Positions 36,372 through 45,627 of a stretch of DNA of 64,000 nt are shown here, in pieces. The translations under genes were made by a program, and so were the position numbers. How positions within the stretch are numbered: the first letter of the stretch is position 1; each line of letters starts with the position of its first letter. Below the pieces are notes generated by a model. It had not been told where the DNA came from and did not search any database. It was given only the letters and a program-made list of their open reading frames with translations. Origin of the DNA: JAHBNG01 sp039028975 (GTDB taxonomy: Bacteria > Chloroflexota > Anaerolineae > Caldilineales > Caldilineaceae); NCBI GenBank assembly GCA_039028975.1, contig JBCCHB010000050.1:1-64000 (forward strand), written 5' to 3'.

Positions 36372-36491
36372 ATGGATCCAGACCGACGGTACGTTTTATC
36401 TATTTTGAACAATAAGCCTCTCCGCGATTTCCTTGGCTGGCTCAAACAGACTGAACCATCTGTTGAAGGGCCACCTGTAAGAGTACTCTGA
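36372..36491 (+). CDS. Possible small protein (39 aa), uncertain
   Basis: A short plus-strand frame, MDPDRRYVLSILNNKPLRD and then FLGWLKQTEPSVEGPPVRVL, has ordinary protein-like composition. A GACTTGC/GCAAGTC hairpin (36490-36511) directly follows its stop. No good ribosome site is seen, and the frame is also open for about 23 codons before the ATG. It could be a gene remnant or a chance frame. The rest of the 36221-36550 gap shows nothing recognisable. Confidence 0.25.
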   Translation: MDPDRRYVLSILNNKPLRDFLGWLKQTEPSVEGPPVRVL

Positions 36492-36550
36492 CTTGCTTGA
36501 GATTGCAAGTCACCTGAAAATCATCGTATCTGCCGTCACTCAAATCACCC

Positions 36551-38035
36551 CTACGTGGCTGGCCTCGCCCGCTGCTCTGCCCACTGACGCAATCCCTCAA
36601 TCTCCTCTGCCATCATGCGGCTCAAGGGGACCGTGTCTTGGAGCACATCGAGTAGATCGCCCATGGCCAAAGCTCGACCGTTGTCGCTAAAGGCTTCGTA
36701 TAAGCCCGCAATAACCGCTTGCTCGATCTCTGCACCAGAGAGGCCGTCGGATGCCATAGCCAAGCTGCCCAGATCAAACTCCTTCGGCTCTCGATTCCGT
36801 TTTTCCAGGTGGATCTTCCAGATGTCGTTTCGTTCAGCCACATTGGGGAGGTCCACGAAGAAGATCTCATCGAAGCGACCTTTGCGGACTAGTTCAGGTG
36901 GTAGTTGGCTCACGCTATTGGCTGTAGCAATCACAAATACAGGTGTCTGCTTCTCCTGAAGCCACGTAATAAAGCTGCCGAAGACGCGTGCCGCAGTCCC
37001 AGCATCGCTCACATTGGATGAAGCCACGCCAGAGAAGCCTTTCTCAATCTCATCGACCCAAAGGACAACGGGGGCAATACTCTCGGCAACCTTGATGGCG
37101 TTGCGCAGATTCTCTTCGCTCGATCCCACCAAAGAAGCAAAGAGTCGTCCCACATCCAATCGTAGGAGCGGCAACCGCCACGAATTGGCCACAGATTTAG
37201 CAACCAGGGATTTTCCACAGCCTTGGACCCCCACCAATAAGATCCCCTTGGGTTCGGGCAGGCCAAACTTACGGGCCTCTTCACTAAAGGCGCGCACCCG
37301 CTTGCTTAGCCATACTTTCAGCGTATCCAAACCGCCTACATTATTGAGCTGCTCTGGGCTGTCATAAAATTCCAGCAGACCGCTCTTGCGAATAATCTGC
37401 TGTTTCTCGGCAGTGACCGATTCAATGGCCTCTTGATCCAGGCGTCCGCTGGCTTCGATCACGGCTTTGGCAATGGCGTTAGAGGCTTCTGCCTCGGTCA
37501 ACCCCAAACAGGCTTTGATGAGCCGGGTCCGCTGACGACGGTCCAAGTTAATTTTGGCCTTGCTCGAACGTAGGTGATCGATGATCTGCTGGACCATCTG
37601 ACCCAATTCTTCTTCCGTTGGGAGGTCAAAGTCGACGACAGTGACCTCTTTCTCTAGTTCGGGTGGAATTTTGAGTACAGGCCCTAGGAGGATAATTGTC
37701 TTGGCACTAGTCCCTAAGTCGAAGGATGCTTCACGCAGGCGGCGAACGACGCTATGATCTTTGAGGAAGGGATGAAAGTCGCGCAGCACCCAGATGCCGG
37801 GTTTGTCATCATCTTGTATGGATGAGAGCAAAGCCAGCGGATCACGCTTGCCCTTATCTGCTTTCTCAGGCATGGCCGGGTTGACCACACCTTGGGTTAC
37901 GCTCCAAAAGAGAACTCGTTTTGTCTGCTCGACGGCCAGATCTTCAATCTCCTTTAGGGCACGTTTCTCTTCCGGCGTCACAACCCAAAGCAGCGGATAT
38001 CTGGAACGAATATAGGTATCTAATTCTTTTTTCAT
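36551..38035 (-). CDS. AAA+ ATPase, Ycf46-like
   Basis: A 494-residue ATPase. The N-terminal 200 residues (YIRSRYPLLWVVTPEEKRAL, then GIWVLRDFHPFLKD) form the degenerate first domain typical of Ycf46-like proteins of cyanobacteria and plastids. The C-terminal AAA+ module has LNNVGGLDTLKVWL, Walker A GILLVGVQGCGKSLVAKS near 269, Walker B PVVLWVDEIEKGF near 327, sensor VIATANSVSQLPPELVRKG and the arginine-finger region RKGRFDEIFFVD. This is an FtsH/Cdc48-related fold. Cellular substrates are unknown; in cyanobacteria the relative is linked to inorganic carbon use. It is separated by 310 bases of repeats from the upstream minus-strand genes, so it is probably its own transcript. Confidence 0.85.
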   Translation of the reverse strand: MKKELDTYIRSRYPLLWVVTPEEKRALKEIEDLAVEQTKRVLFWSVTQGVVNPAMPEKADKGKRDPLALLSSIQDDDKPGIWVLRDFHPFLKDHSVVRRLREASFDLGTSAKTIILLGPVLKIPPELEKEVTVVDFDLPTEEELGQMVQQIIDHLRSSKAKINLDRRQRTRLIKACLGLTEAEASNAIAKAVIEASGRLDQEAIESVTAEKQQIIRKSGLLEFYDSPEQLNNVGGLDTLKVWLSKRVRAFSEEARKFGLPEPKGILLVGVQGCGKSLVAKSVANSWRLPLLRLDVGRLFASLVGSSEENLRNAIKVAESIAPVVLWVDEIEKGFSGVASSNVSDAGTAARVFGSFITWLQEKQTPVFVIATANSVSQLPPELVRKGRFDEIFFVDLPNVAERNDIWKIHLEKRNREPKEFDLGSLAMASDGLSGAEIEQAVIAGLYEAFSDNGRALAMGDLLDVLQDTVPLSRMMAEEIEGLRQWAEQRARPAT

Positions 38036-38086
38036 GCTAGTGATGACTCACTTTTGCCCTCAGTATTCCATAGTTGTCAAGTTCGC

Positions 38087-38176
38087 AGTCCGTAGTCCAG
38101 AGTCCAGAGTCCGTAGTCCATAGTCGATAGTCCATAGTCCAGAGTCCAGAGTCCAGAGTCCATAGTCCATAGTCCA
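38087..38176. repeat. Heptamer repeat (AGTCCNN)n
   Basis: Roughly 13 heptamers: AGTCCGT, AGTCCAG, AGTCCAT and one AGTCGAT. It is the same family as the arrays at 1-140, 9394-9519 and 51622-51663. It fills the start of the 38036-38344 gap, just upstream of the Ycf46-like gene, whose start lies at 38035. Confidence 0.93.
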
Positions 38177-38197
38177 TGTCATTTAGTTATGGCAATG

Positions 38198-38290
38198 CAG
38201 TAAGAAGTGAACGGTAGATAGTTTTTGGTACGGAATCGGCGTCGAACATTGTCTACTGACGACTGTTTTCTGCCAACTTAATGGCATTGG
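38198..38290. repeat. Dispersed repeat C, copy 1
   Basis: CAGTAAGAAGTGAACGGTAG, then TAGTTTTTGGT, a short spacer, GTCGAACATTGTCTACT, and ACTTAATGGCATT. The order and much of the text recur at 45799-45885. Parts can pair with each other (AGTGAAC with the later TCTACT region only weakly), so a palindromic origin is possible but worn. No coding sense is apparent. Confidence 0.55.
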
Positions 38291-38344
38291 GTCCGTGGTC
38301 TGTCAAATACAGGTTAGGTCATTGCAGGCTAATGACATTGGATT

Positions 38345-39697
38345 TCATACCAAATATTGGGAATACCGGTAGACGTGATCTTTCTCAATCTCTTGACCAC
38401 GTAAATAAACTTGAACGGTAGACCACTTGCTCACATACTCCCATAGCGTCCAAAAATGCTTCATCTCGGGTTTGGTAAAGACGACCCGATGAACCAATTT
38501 TCGGTTTTCGTCCAAGATCTGGCTGTAGCCAGGACGCTGCCTGGCCCGAAAGAGAGCAAACTCAAAGTACTCAGAGCGGCTCTCACCAAATTCCAGTACA
38601 AGGTTCCACGGCTTATCCTCTGGGGAATCCAGCACTTCTTGGGGCTCTTCTGCGCCATTCTGCTCACGATTTTCCTGCCCCGTACCGCCCTGTAGTGTAC
38701 CCATCTGGATTGAGGATCTTTGGTCCGTTTCGTCTCGAACCACCTGTCTTTCACTTTCATCAGAAAGAGCTACCAGCATGGCTTCTCTTACTAAGGGCTT
38801 CAAATAGGGAGTTAGATCGGGTTGAGGAATGGCAATACGCAGATCTCGGTGGCTACAACGCCATGGACGAGGATGTTGCTCGGCATCTGAAAGCTGTTTC
38901 AATCCGAATGCCAAAAATCCTTCCTGCAAGCTACTCTTTAGAGACGAAAGCCGTAAGGCATAGAACTCTTGTGATGAGAAGAGTGCATGTCGCTCAGCCG
39001 ACCTGCGTGTGTCGGTCCAATAAGCGACCAGCGTGCCAAAAGTAGCTGGTGATATCTCTTGACCAAGCAGCGCTAAATGCCCCAATGCCAAACCCACCAG
39101 TGACGGCGCAAGCGCACCTTTGGCGAGCCACTGATTTAGACCCGGCCCATCCCGACGCAGCCAAAAAGCCAAAAGCAATGCACGCCCTGCTCCTTCATTG
39201 TGATGCCACGGACTACTCTCAAGCAGTTGCATAAGTCGATCCCGGGATTGACTCGAGATCTCTTCCGAATCCAACAGGGCCGTTTCCAGTTGGGCAATGT
39301 ATAGTTGTCGAATGGTCGTGGGTGCCCCTTGGCTTGGGAACGCAAGCCATTCGAGCATTCGGTAGCGCTGAGGAGGTGTTAATCCGGCATAGCCAACCTG
39401 GGCCTTGGGTGGTGTTAAGGGAACTCCTTTTTGGGGCGGCTCCACATCGAGCGCCGGGTCGACTTGTGCGTAGTCAAATTCGCTATCCAACGAAAATAAA
39501 CGGCGGCTTGCATCAGGTCCGGTCTGGTCCTGTCCGGCCGGTGAATCCTCCGGTTCCCTGGTTGGCAAGCTAGAAGTCAAAATGCCCGAAAACCGCTCGT
39601 CGTCTAGCGCTTCCTTTACAAGCTGGTTTGCGGGGCGATGTCGGCCTACCACCCTCACCAAAGGGGGAAGGGATTGAATCAATTCATGGCTATTCAT
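38345..39697 (-). CDS. Unknown protein with TerB_N-like motif
   Basis: A 450-residue soluble protein beginning MNSHELIQSLPPLVRVVGRH. After a disordered, acidic segment, GLTPPQRYRMLEWLAFPSQG and IRQLYIAQLETALLDS resemble the N-terminal (TerB_N-type) domain of tellurite-resistance-associated proteins. This match is tentative. A helical middle and a second charged linker (QENREQNGAEEPQEVLD) precede a C-terminal beta-rich domain (LVLEFGESRSEYFEFALFR, VQVYLRGQEIEKDHVYRYS). It starts six bases after the patatin-like gene, so the two are one operon. I cannot assign a function; a stress or membrane-damage role is suggested only by the neighbour. Confidence 0.7.
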   Translation of the reverse strand: MNSHELIQSLPPLVRVVGRHRPANQLVKEALDDERFSGILTSSLPTREPEDSPAGQDQTGPDASRRLFSLDSEFDYAQVDPALDVEPPQKGVPLTPPKAQVGYAGLTPPQRYRMLEWLAFPSQGAPTTIRQLYIAQLETALLDSEEISSQSRDRLMQLLESSPWHHNEGAGRALLLAFWLRRDGPGLNQWLAKGALAPSLVGLALGHLALLGQEISPATFGTLVAYWTDTRRSAERHALFSSQEFYALRLSSLKSSLQEGFLAFGLKQLSDAEQHPRPWRCSHRDLRIAIPQPDLTPYLKPLVREAMLVALSDESERQVVRDETDQRSSIQMGTLQGGTGQENREQNGAEEPQEVLDSPEDKPWNLVLEFGESRSEYFEFALFRARQRPGYSQILDENRKLVHRVVFTKPEMKHFWTLWEYVSKWSTVQVYLRGQEIEKDHVYRYSQYLV

Positions 39698-39703
39698 GAT
39701 GTC

Positions 39704-40561
39704 TTATTTCTGGACCAGTGCATGCAGTTCGGCTAGATACTTCTCTGCTTCTCGGATCCCCGCCTGAATCGGCTCTTCCATGGCTGTGAAGTCGAGCGAA
39801 CCGAGAGTATCGACCTCTGGGCGCATATAGATATCTGGCGGATGCTCACAAAGTCGCTTTTGGTGAAGGTGCCAAGTCATGACCCGAACCGAGCGCCACA
39901 TGACCGAAGCCATATGAGGTGCTCGTTCATTCTCACCTTGGCCAAAGATCGTTGTAGCCCACTGGAGACCGATGATGTCACTAACGGGATCGCTCCAGAG
40001 CGCCTCCTCTTCCAATTTAGGGTAGACATCGACAGCAATGATTTTGTCGGCACCCTGCTTGGTTGCTACGTGGGTGGCCAGGCTATCGATGACGCCTCCA
40101 TCCGATAGCGGACGACCATTGATCTTTACTGGTGGAAAGACGCCAGGGACCGCACTAGATGCTAGTAAAGTAGGAACCAATGGTCCACTTTGGATGGCCA
40201 CTTCTTCCCCTTTAACCATATCAACAGTCATAACGGTCACTGGGATGGTCAAATCAGCAAAAGTCTTACTGCCGATATGCGGCTCAATCAGCCGCTCTAG
40301 GCGTCGCTGCCGAGCTGTAGAGGTCAACATGCTAAGGCTTCGCAAAGGGCTGTTAGGGCTCTCTTTGCCCATCTCGCGCTTTAGCCCCTCCGCAATTTCG
40401 TCTGGCGGCATTCCCAAGGAGTAGATTACCCCGATGATGGCCCCCATGCTAGTTCCTACAATAAAGTCAATGGGAATTTTTTCCCGATGAAGTACTTGGA
40501 GAACACCTGCATGAGCAAAGCCTCGACTGCCACCCCCACCAAGAACCAATCCAATTTTCAT
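39704..40561 (-). CDS. Patatin-like phospholipase (RssA type)
   Basis: A 285-residue acyl hydrolase. It has the oxyanion-hole motif GLVLGGGGSRGFAHAGV at residues 4-20, the nucleophile elbow IVGTSMGAIIG (Ser about 38) and the dyad Asp in PLSDGGVIDSL near 153. All needed residues are present. Members cleave membrane phospholipid acyl chains. There is no signal peptide, so it acts inside the cell. It is followed at six bases by the TerB_N-like gene and preceded by the hydrolase-ligase fusion gene, all on the minus strand. Confidence 0.9.
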   Translation of the reverse strand: MKIGLVLGGGGSRGFAHAGVLQVLHREKIPIDFIVGTSMGAIIGVIYSLGMPPDEIAEGLKREMGKESPNSPLRSLSMLTSTARQRRLERLIEPHIGSKTFADLTIPVTVMTVDMVKGEEVAIQSGPLVPTLLASSAVPGVFPPVKINGRPLSDGGVIDSLATHVATKQGADKIIAVDVYPKLEEEALWSDPVSDIIGLQWATTIFGQGENERAPHMASVMWRSVRVMTWHLHQKRLCEHPPDIYMRPEVDTLGSLDFTAMEEPIQAGIREAEKYLAELHALVQK

Positions 40562-40664
40562 TCTTTGTCATCCACTATTCATGTTTGGGAACGAGAAAAA
40601 ATCCGCAATAGTGTAAAAGCCACGCACAATCGCCTAGAGAGCACACCTCGTGCAGGTCTAGCAC

Positions 40665-43310
40665 TCATTCCTTACTCACTAACATCCGCCGCAGGACTTT
40701 CCCAACAAATGATTTGGGTAGCTCCTGCCGGAACTCAATTTCCCAAGGAACAGCATAGGAATCTAGCCGTTTGCGGCATAGTTCTAGCAGCTCTTCCGTT
40801 GTTAGGTTGGTGCCCGGACGAGGCACCACAAACGCCTTAATCCGCTGTTTGGTCGATTCATCTTTAGCTTCTTCATCTCTAGTAGATGAGACAGAGTGTT
40901 TGGCAGCGCCGAATGCATTTCCGCCCTCCACGGCCGAAGCACTATCAACGACATCTAAATCCGTCGGGATGCCGACCACAGCCACTTCGAGCACCTTGTT
41001 ATTTTCATAGAGAACTTCTTCCACATCACGAGGATAAACGCTAAATTCGCCAGCCATAATTGTATCACGTTTGCGGCTAATTAGCTGGAAGTAGCCCTCC
41101 CGATCATGAACAGCAACGTCACCTGTGGAGAGCCAGCCATCGTCGCTAATGCAGCTTCGATCATACAAACCATCGTAAGACCAATAGCCGAGCATGACCT
41201 GCGGGCCACGAACTTGCAATTCCCCCACTTCACCGGGTCCCAAAGGTTGCTGGGTGACCAGATCGACAATACGCGCTTCTGTGTTGGGGATGGGCAAGCC
41301 AATGGAGCCAGGCTTGCTTACGTCGCTAAGCGGATTGGCATGGGTCACTGGAGACGCTTCGGTTAGTCCATACCCTTCCACCAAGCGCCCCTTGGTCAGT
41401 TTTTCAAAGGTCTCTTTGACTTCAATAGGCAGCGGCGCGGCACCGCTGATGCATGCTTTTACCGAGGAAAGTCCATAATCGCGAATATTTCTGGTCTGAT
41501 TAATGGCTGTGAACATGGAGGGTACACCGGGCACCGCTGTGGGTTTCAGACGTTGAATCTGGGCCAAAACCTCCGTCAACTCAAAGACTGGCATGAGGAC
41601 AATAGTCGCAGCCAAAGCAATGGGTATATTCATGCCATTGGTCATGCCGTAGGAGTGAATAAGGGGTATCACTGAGAGGAAGGTCTCTTCACCATGCTCA
41701 AGCTGGGGTGTCCAGTGCCGAGTTTGCAGCACATTTGCGACCAAATTTCGGTGGCTTAGGCAGACGCCTTTGGGAGCATCGGTCGTTCCGCTGGTAAAGA
41801 TGATGACTGCTAGTTGCTCCGGATTGATGGTTCGGCCGTTTCCTATTCCTCCTGAATATAGCTGAGGCTTGCTACTCGGGGCTGATGCCATCAATGCGTC
41901 CATCGATTCTTCTGCCGCCACAGATGTATTGATTTCAGCCTGATCATCTGCAGAAATGCCCCAACGTGCCAGCAGTATCGCATACGTTTCCGGGCCAACA
42001 GCTTTCCCCATCTCGGCAAAGATAGCTCGATTCACTAAACCCCTTTGGCGCAGACCATCTGCCAGATGCCGAAATTGGCTAAGGGTAATCAGCGTATGGA
42101 CGCCCGTTTGGGTTGCTTGCCATAAGATGGTTTCGGCATCCGCATCTGGATTGGGCAGCACAACCACACCACCAGCCCGCAGAATGCCATAATATGCAAT
42201 GATCAGTTGTGGCGTATTGGGTAGAACAAGCATGACCCTATCGCCCATTTGCACTCCCTGACCAATAAGCACGTTGGCAAGTTGATTGGCTCTCTGATTG
42301 AGTTCTTGGTACGTTAATTGATTTCCATAAAAATAGATTGCCGTTCGCTTAGGCAGAGAAATAGCAGATTTTTCTAAAAAGTCAGTGATTGGATGATCCG
42401 AGATGGGGACAATGTCCGGCGTCTCTTTCCTATAGCCAGAAAGCCAAAAGCGCTCAAGGTGTAAGGTCTCGTCCCTTTCTTTTCCGGTGGAAGCGCGCCA
42501 ACTAGCCTGCTGACTTGTCCCCGTGATGAATCTCTCCACTACACGATTAACAGATTCATGCCGCTCTAACTGCACTTTGTGTTTGGCCGAACCTACATCA
42601 TACACCTCCGCATTGGGAATCGTTTGGCCTACAGCTTCAAAGACCTCTCTAGGGAAGTAGAGATCCCGCTCACCGGTAACCACCAAAGTAGGCGTCTGGA
42701 TGCGCTCCATCAATGGCTTACCCTGCCACTGTCGCAGATTGTTCGTCATCATCCGCTTCATTACGCGAATGCCGGCATTCCAACGAGGTCGCCAAGGCCA
42801 CCACCAGCGGAAAAACGAAGCTGGTAGCCTAAAAATGAAATCAGCCACTTTGGGAAGGGGGTATTCAGTGGCTGTAGCAATTAGCACAAGATTGGCTAAA
42901 GTCTCTGGGTATGCTAGCGCGTATTCGGTACAGATGGAACCTCCGAACGAATGCCCCACGAGCGTAAATGGCCCATCTATGCGAAGTGACTTAACGATAC
43001 TGTACAAATCTCCAGATAGCTCATCCATAGTATAGTAGGTATCAGGCATGTCACTCTGACCATGACCGCGCAAATCTGGGGCAATTACTCTGTAGTTGTT
43101 GCGCACAAAGTGGTTGATCTGAAATTCCCACGTCTCCAGACAGCCTAAATAGCCATGAACAAACATAACCGTATGGCTTGCATCATGAGGCCAAAGATCC
43201 ACAACATTCAGATAGGTATCCTCAACTCCATGCATGGGGACGGCTCTACGGTAGAGTTCAAAATCGTAGTGCCAATCTTGCCGGTTGACGCCGCGTAATT
43301 TCTGTTTCAT
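40665..43310 (-). CDS. Alpha/beta hydrolase fused to AMP-dependent acyl-CoA ligase
   Basis: An 881-residue two-enzyme protein. Residues 1-270 are an alpha/beta hydrolase: TVMFVHGYLGCLETW, nucleophile TLVGHSFGGSICT, acid TGERDLYFP and catalytic His in the SAKHKVQLERHESV region. Residues 310-881 are an ANL ligase: FTSGTTDAPKGVCLSH (A3), GYGLTEASPVTH (A5), DGWLSTGDVAV (A7), LISRKRDTIMAGEFSVYPRD (A8) and the adenylation Lys in LPKSFVGKVLRRML (A10). An odd 35-residue polar insertion (about 805-840, DSASAVEGGNAF, KHSVSSTRDEEAKD) splits the small C-terminal domain. Probable reaction: release of a fatty acid from an ester, then activation to acyl-CoA. The fusion recurs in Chloroflexota and proteobacteria. 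Confidence 0.88.
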   Translation of the reverse strand: MKQKLRGVNRQDWHYDFELYRRAVPMHGVEDTYLNVVDLWPHDASHTVMFVHGYLGCLETWEFQINHFVRNNYRVIAPDLRGHGQSDMPDTYYTMDELSGDLYSIVKSLRIDGPFTLVGHSFGGSICTEYALAYPETLANLVLIATATEYPLPKVADFIFRLPASFFRWWWPWRPRWNAGIRVMKRMMTNNLRQWQGKPLMERIQTPTLVVTGERDLYFPREVFEAVGQTIPNAEVYDVGSAKHKVQLERHESVNRVVERFITGTSQQASWRASTGKERDETLHLERFWLSGYRKETPDIVPISDHPITDFLEKSAISLPKRTAIYFYGNQLTYQELNQRANQLANVLIGQGVQMGDRVMLVLPNTPQLIIAYYGILRAGGVVVLPNPDADAETILWQATQTGVHTLITLSQFRHLADGLRQRGLVNRAIFAEMGKAVGPETYAILLARWGISADDQAEINTSVAAEESMDALMASAPSSKPQLYSGGIGNGRTINPEQLAVIIFTSGTTDAPKGVCLSHRNLVANVLQTRHWTPQLEHGEETFLSVIPLIHSYGMTNGMNIPIALAATIVLMPVFELTEVLAQIQRLKPTAVPGVPSMFTAINQTRNIRDYGLSSVKACISGAAPLPIEVKETFEKLTKGRLVEGYGLTEASPVTHANPLSDVSKPGSIGLPIPNTEARIVDLVTQQPLGPGEVGELQVRGPQVMLGYWSYDGLYDRSCISDDGWLSTGDVAVHDREGYFQLISRKRDTIMAGEFSVYPRDVEEVLYENNKVLEVAVVGIPTDLDVVDSASAVEGGNAFGAAKHSVSSTRDEEAKDESTKQRIKAFVVPRPGTNLTTEELLELCRKRLDSYAVPWEIEFRQELPKSFVGKVLRRMLVSKE

Positions 43311-43459
43311 TGAGTATATCCAGCTCTATTGAGTGAGTCTGCTTCAAAAATTTGTAGGTTCTACCCTCTTCAATGTATATTATTCTTCATTGTCGATAGG
43401 ATCCTTATGAGTTTGAAAGAAACCCAATTTTTGCACTATACGGCAAAGGCCAATAGAAG

Positions 43460-43747
43460 ATGAAAACGAGTTTATCTCCTGCCCAAAAATCATGGCTCAG
43501 CGTCTTCATCCCGTCACTAATTGTTCTGCTCACCATCGTCATCTCATCCCTCATCAATAGTAATGAAGCCGCAAGTAGCCCCCAGATGAATCTACTCTTC
43601 TGGGTTTTTCTGCCAACTGCGTTTCTGTCATTTTGCGCGTTTGTTATCTGCTCAGCTTGGCCCTCAAGGGTTGACCGATTACGGGCTCGAAAACGTCGTC
43701 GAAGAGCCAGAAGGCAGCAGAAAATACGGTATCAAGCCTTTCAGTAG
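43460..43747 (+). CDS. Small two-helix membrane protein
   Basis: A 95-residue protein with two hydrophobic segments (WLSVFIPSLIVLLTIVISSL and FWVFLPTAFLSFCAFVICSA). A strongly basic tail follows (RLRARKRRRRARRQQKIRY) that should lie in the cytoplasm and could touch lipids or RNA. GAAG precedes ATG. It is divergent from the fusion gene and convergent with pncB. It is too small and plain for a family call, but composition and hydropathy support a real gene. Confidence 0.6.
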   Translation: MKTSLSPAQKSWLSVFIPSLIVLLTIVISSLINSNEAASSPQMNLLFWVFLPTAFLSFCAFVICSAWPSRVDRLRARKRRRRARRQQKIRYQAFQ

Positions 43748-43887
43748 GCAGAACGTACACAGGTAGTCGCAATATAGTATTAAAGTAACACCGATACCCC
43801 AGAGAATAAATGTTGGCTCTTAATTAGACACGGTGTTTATTGAGTCGCAATGTTACTTAATACCGAATCCTATGTATAGAAACCTAG

Positions 43888-45432
43888 CTACTGGGGAATG
43901 GTCTTATGAATCAATTCGTTCTTTAAGTCCCACAGGTTTTCCGTTAAGGAAACATGATAGATGTGGGGGTTCACCAGACGTCGAATCCCTGGATCTAATC
44001 GTTCCAAGTCGGCCGTGCGGCGTGCGCGCATCTCCTCTAATGTAGGTGTTTGGTAGACAACCTTTCCGTTCTCAAAGATAGGCGTAAGTAATGGTTCAGT
44101 CTGGCTTATTTCACCAGGGCCAATCACTCTTTTCTTACTATATGATAAAGGATGATAGAGAGAAAACCCCTCGTCAATAGGTAGGGTCTCACCCTTTAGA
44201 CTTAGACAGTCAGCCGTCGCATAGCCACGGGAATCATAAAGCCGCGTCACTTGTTTTTGGCCTGGGTTTGGCATCTTCGCGGGTGATTCGGAAATCTTCA
44301 TGGCAGATTCCCACCGATCGCCCTCCTTCACCGCCACTAGCTTGTAGACCCCACCCAAGGCAGGCTCTCCCCAAGAGGTTATCAGTCTTGTGCCCACACC
44401 ATAGACCAGTCGATTGATCAGCTGATCTGGCTCGAGACCATATCGAGGTGCTTCGGCACTGATTTGGGTAACAATCTGCCAAATCACCAGCTCATCCAAA
44501 TCACCCGAAAGGACAATCGAAACGTCGTCAAAATTAGCCTCTTTCAACTGGAGGGCAGCCTGAATGCTAAGATAGGCTAGGTCACCAGAATCTAGCCGGA
44601 TGCCAACAGGATGATGGCCCTTTTGACGCAATTCTTCAAAAATTGTGATGGCATTGGGCACACCACTTTCCAGTGTGTTGACCGTGTCTACTAGAAGCAA
44701 GCAATCATCTGGGTAGAGATCGGCGTAAGCTCGGAAGGCGTCCACCTCACCTAACCCCATAGCCATAAAGAATTGGACCATGCTGTGGGCATGGGTTCCC
44801 TTGGGGGCCACATTAACCATCTTGGATACAGCCACGTTGGATGTAAAATCCGCGCCACCAATGAGTGCGGCCCTTGCCCCCGCATTGGCTCCATTTTGTT
44901 GCGCGCGCCGGAGGCCAAATTCAAGAATCGGTCTTCCGCGGGCAGAGTCAGCCATACGAGAGGCTTTGGTCGCCACAAGCGTTGGATAATTCATGTGGTT
45001 GAGCAGAGCCGTCTCTAAGAGCTGAGCAATCGCCACAGGCCCTTCTACAATCGTCAGTGGCTCATGGGGGTGTACGACCCGTCCTTCAGGAATCGCTTGC
45101 ACATTCAAGCAACGAAAATCGCCATACTGATGCAACCAAGCGAGAAAATCATCTTCAAATAGACGTGAACCTGTTGCCGTCTCCAAAGTACGTAGATAGC
45201 TAATCTCGCCCTCGCCAAAACGATTACTTTCCATCCAAGAGATGAGCCATTCTAACCCCGCACTGACACAGTAACCCGCTTGGTGATTACCATAATCTGG
45301 ATAACGACGAAAAAAATTATCAAACTGGGCTGGTTTTTCGTGAACACCCATTTGGAAGTAAAGTTGGGCCATGGTCAATTGATAGAGATCGGTACAGAGG
45401 ATTCCATTTATATTCATAGAGTCATTATTCAT
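43888..45432 (-). CDS. pncB: Nicotinate phosphoribosyltransferase
   Basis: I start at ATG 45432 (MNNDSMNINGILCTDLYQLT), as the longer frame needs a TTG at 45447; the result is 514 residues. The family pattern is clear: CTDLYQLTMAQLYFQMGVH, FDNFFRRYPDYGNHQAGYCV, ILEFGLRRAQ, ALIGGADFTSNV, the catalytic-His region KGTHAHSMVQFF, LVDTVNTLESGVPNAI, GIRLDSGDLAYLS and LVYGVGTRLITSWGEPALGGVYKLVAV. It makes nicotinate mononucleotide from nicotinate and PRPP in the NAD salvage (Preiss-Handler) route. It stands alone, with a long non-coding region upstream. Confidence 0.95.
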   Translation of the reverse strand: MNNDSMNINGILCTDLYQLTMAQLYFQMGVHEKPAQFDNFFRRYPDYGNHQAGYCVSAGLEWLISWMESNRFGEGEISYLRTLETATGSRLFEDDFLAWLHQYGDFRCLNVQAIPEGRVVHPHEPLTIVEGPVAIAQLLETALLNHMNYPTLVATKASRMADSARGRPILEFGLRRAQQNGANAGARAALIGGADFTSNVAVSKMVNVAPKGTHAHSMVQFFMAMGLGEVDAFRAYADLYPDDCLLLVDTVNTLESGVPNAITIFEELRQKGHHPVGIRLDSGDLAYLSIQAALQLKEANFDDVSIVLSGDLDELVIWQIVTQISAEAPRYGLEPDQLINRLVYGVGTRLITSWGEPALGGVYKLVAVKEGDRWESAMKISESPAKMPNPGQKQVTRLYDSRGYATADCLSLKGETLPIDEGFSLYHPLSYSKKRVIGPGEISQTEPLLTPIFENGKVVYQTPTLEEMRARRTADLERLDPGIRRLVNPHIYHVSLTENLWDLKNELIHKTIPQ

Positions 45433-45493
45433 TGATGGTTCTCGCAAATTTGAGCTTCACGAAATCAAACATGATTCCGTAACAACTGCCATA

Positions 45494-45523
45494 TTGGCAG
45501 CAGTCATTACCAGTTGGTATAAT
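45494..45523 (+). promoter_or_regulatory. Candidate sigma-70 promoter, plus strand
   Basis: TTGGCA (45494-45499) and TATAAT (45518-45523) are separated by 18 bases, close to consensus. The next plus-strand start is at 45919, so a transcript from here would have a leader of almost 390 bases. I looked for cobalamin and SAM riboswitch cores in that leader, since the genes handle corrinoid and methionine, and did not recognise either. Confidence 0.45.
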
Positions 45524-45559
45524 TAGAAGATCGTAATGTATATAGGGAGCGCCCCTTGA

Positions 45560-45627
45560 TATACTTTACCAGAAAAGTCTTGTTCCAACCTTTGACCTAT
45601 CTTGACGAGGGCAGGAGCTTTTTCTGG
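45560..45627. repeat. Dispersed inverted repeat B, copy 1
   Basis: CCAGAAAAGTCTTG (from 45569) and GCTTTTTCTGG (to 45627) form imperfect inverted ends. Read on the minus strand, the left end CAAGACTTTTCTGGTAAAGT plus ATA matches the right end of the element at 59332-59437 (CAAGATTTTTCTGGTGAAGT plus ATA). Both lie in long non-coding regions. Confidence 0.55.
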
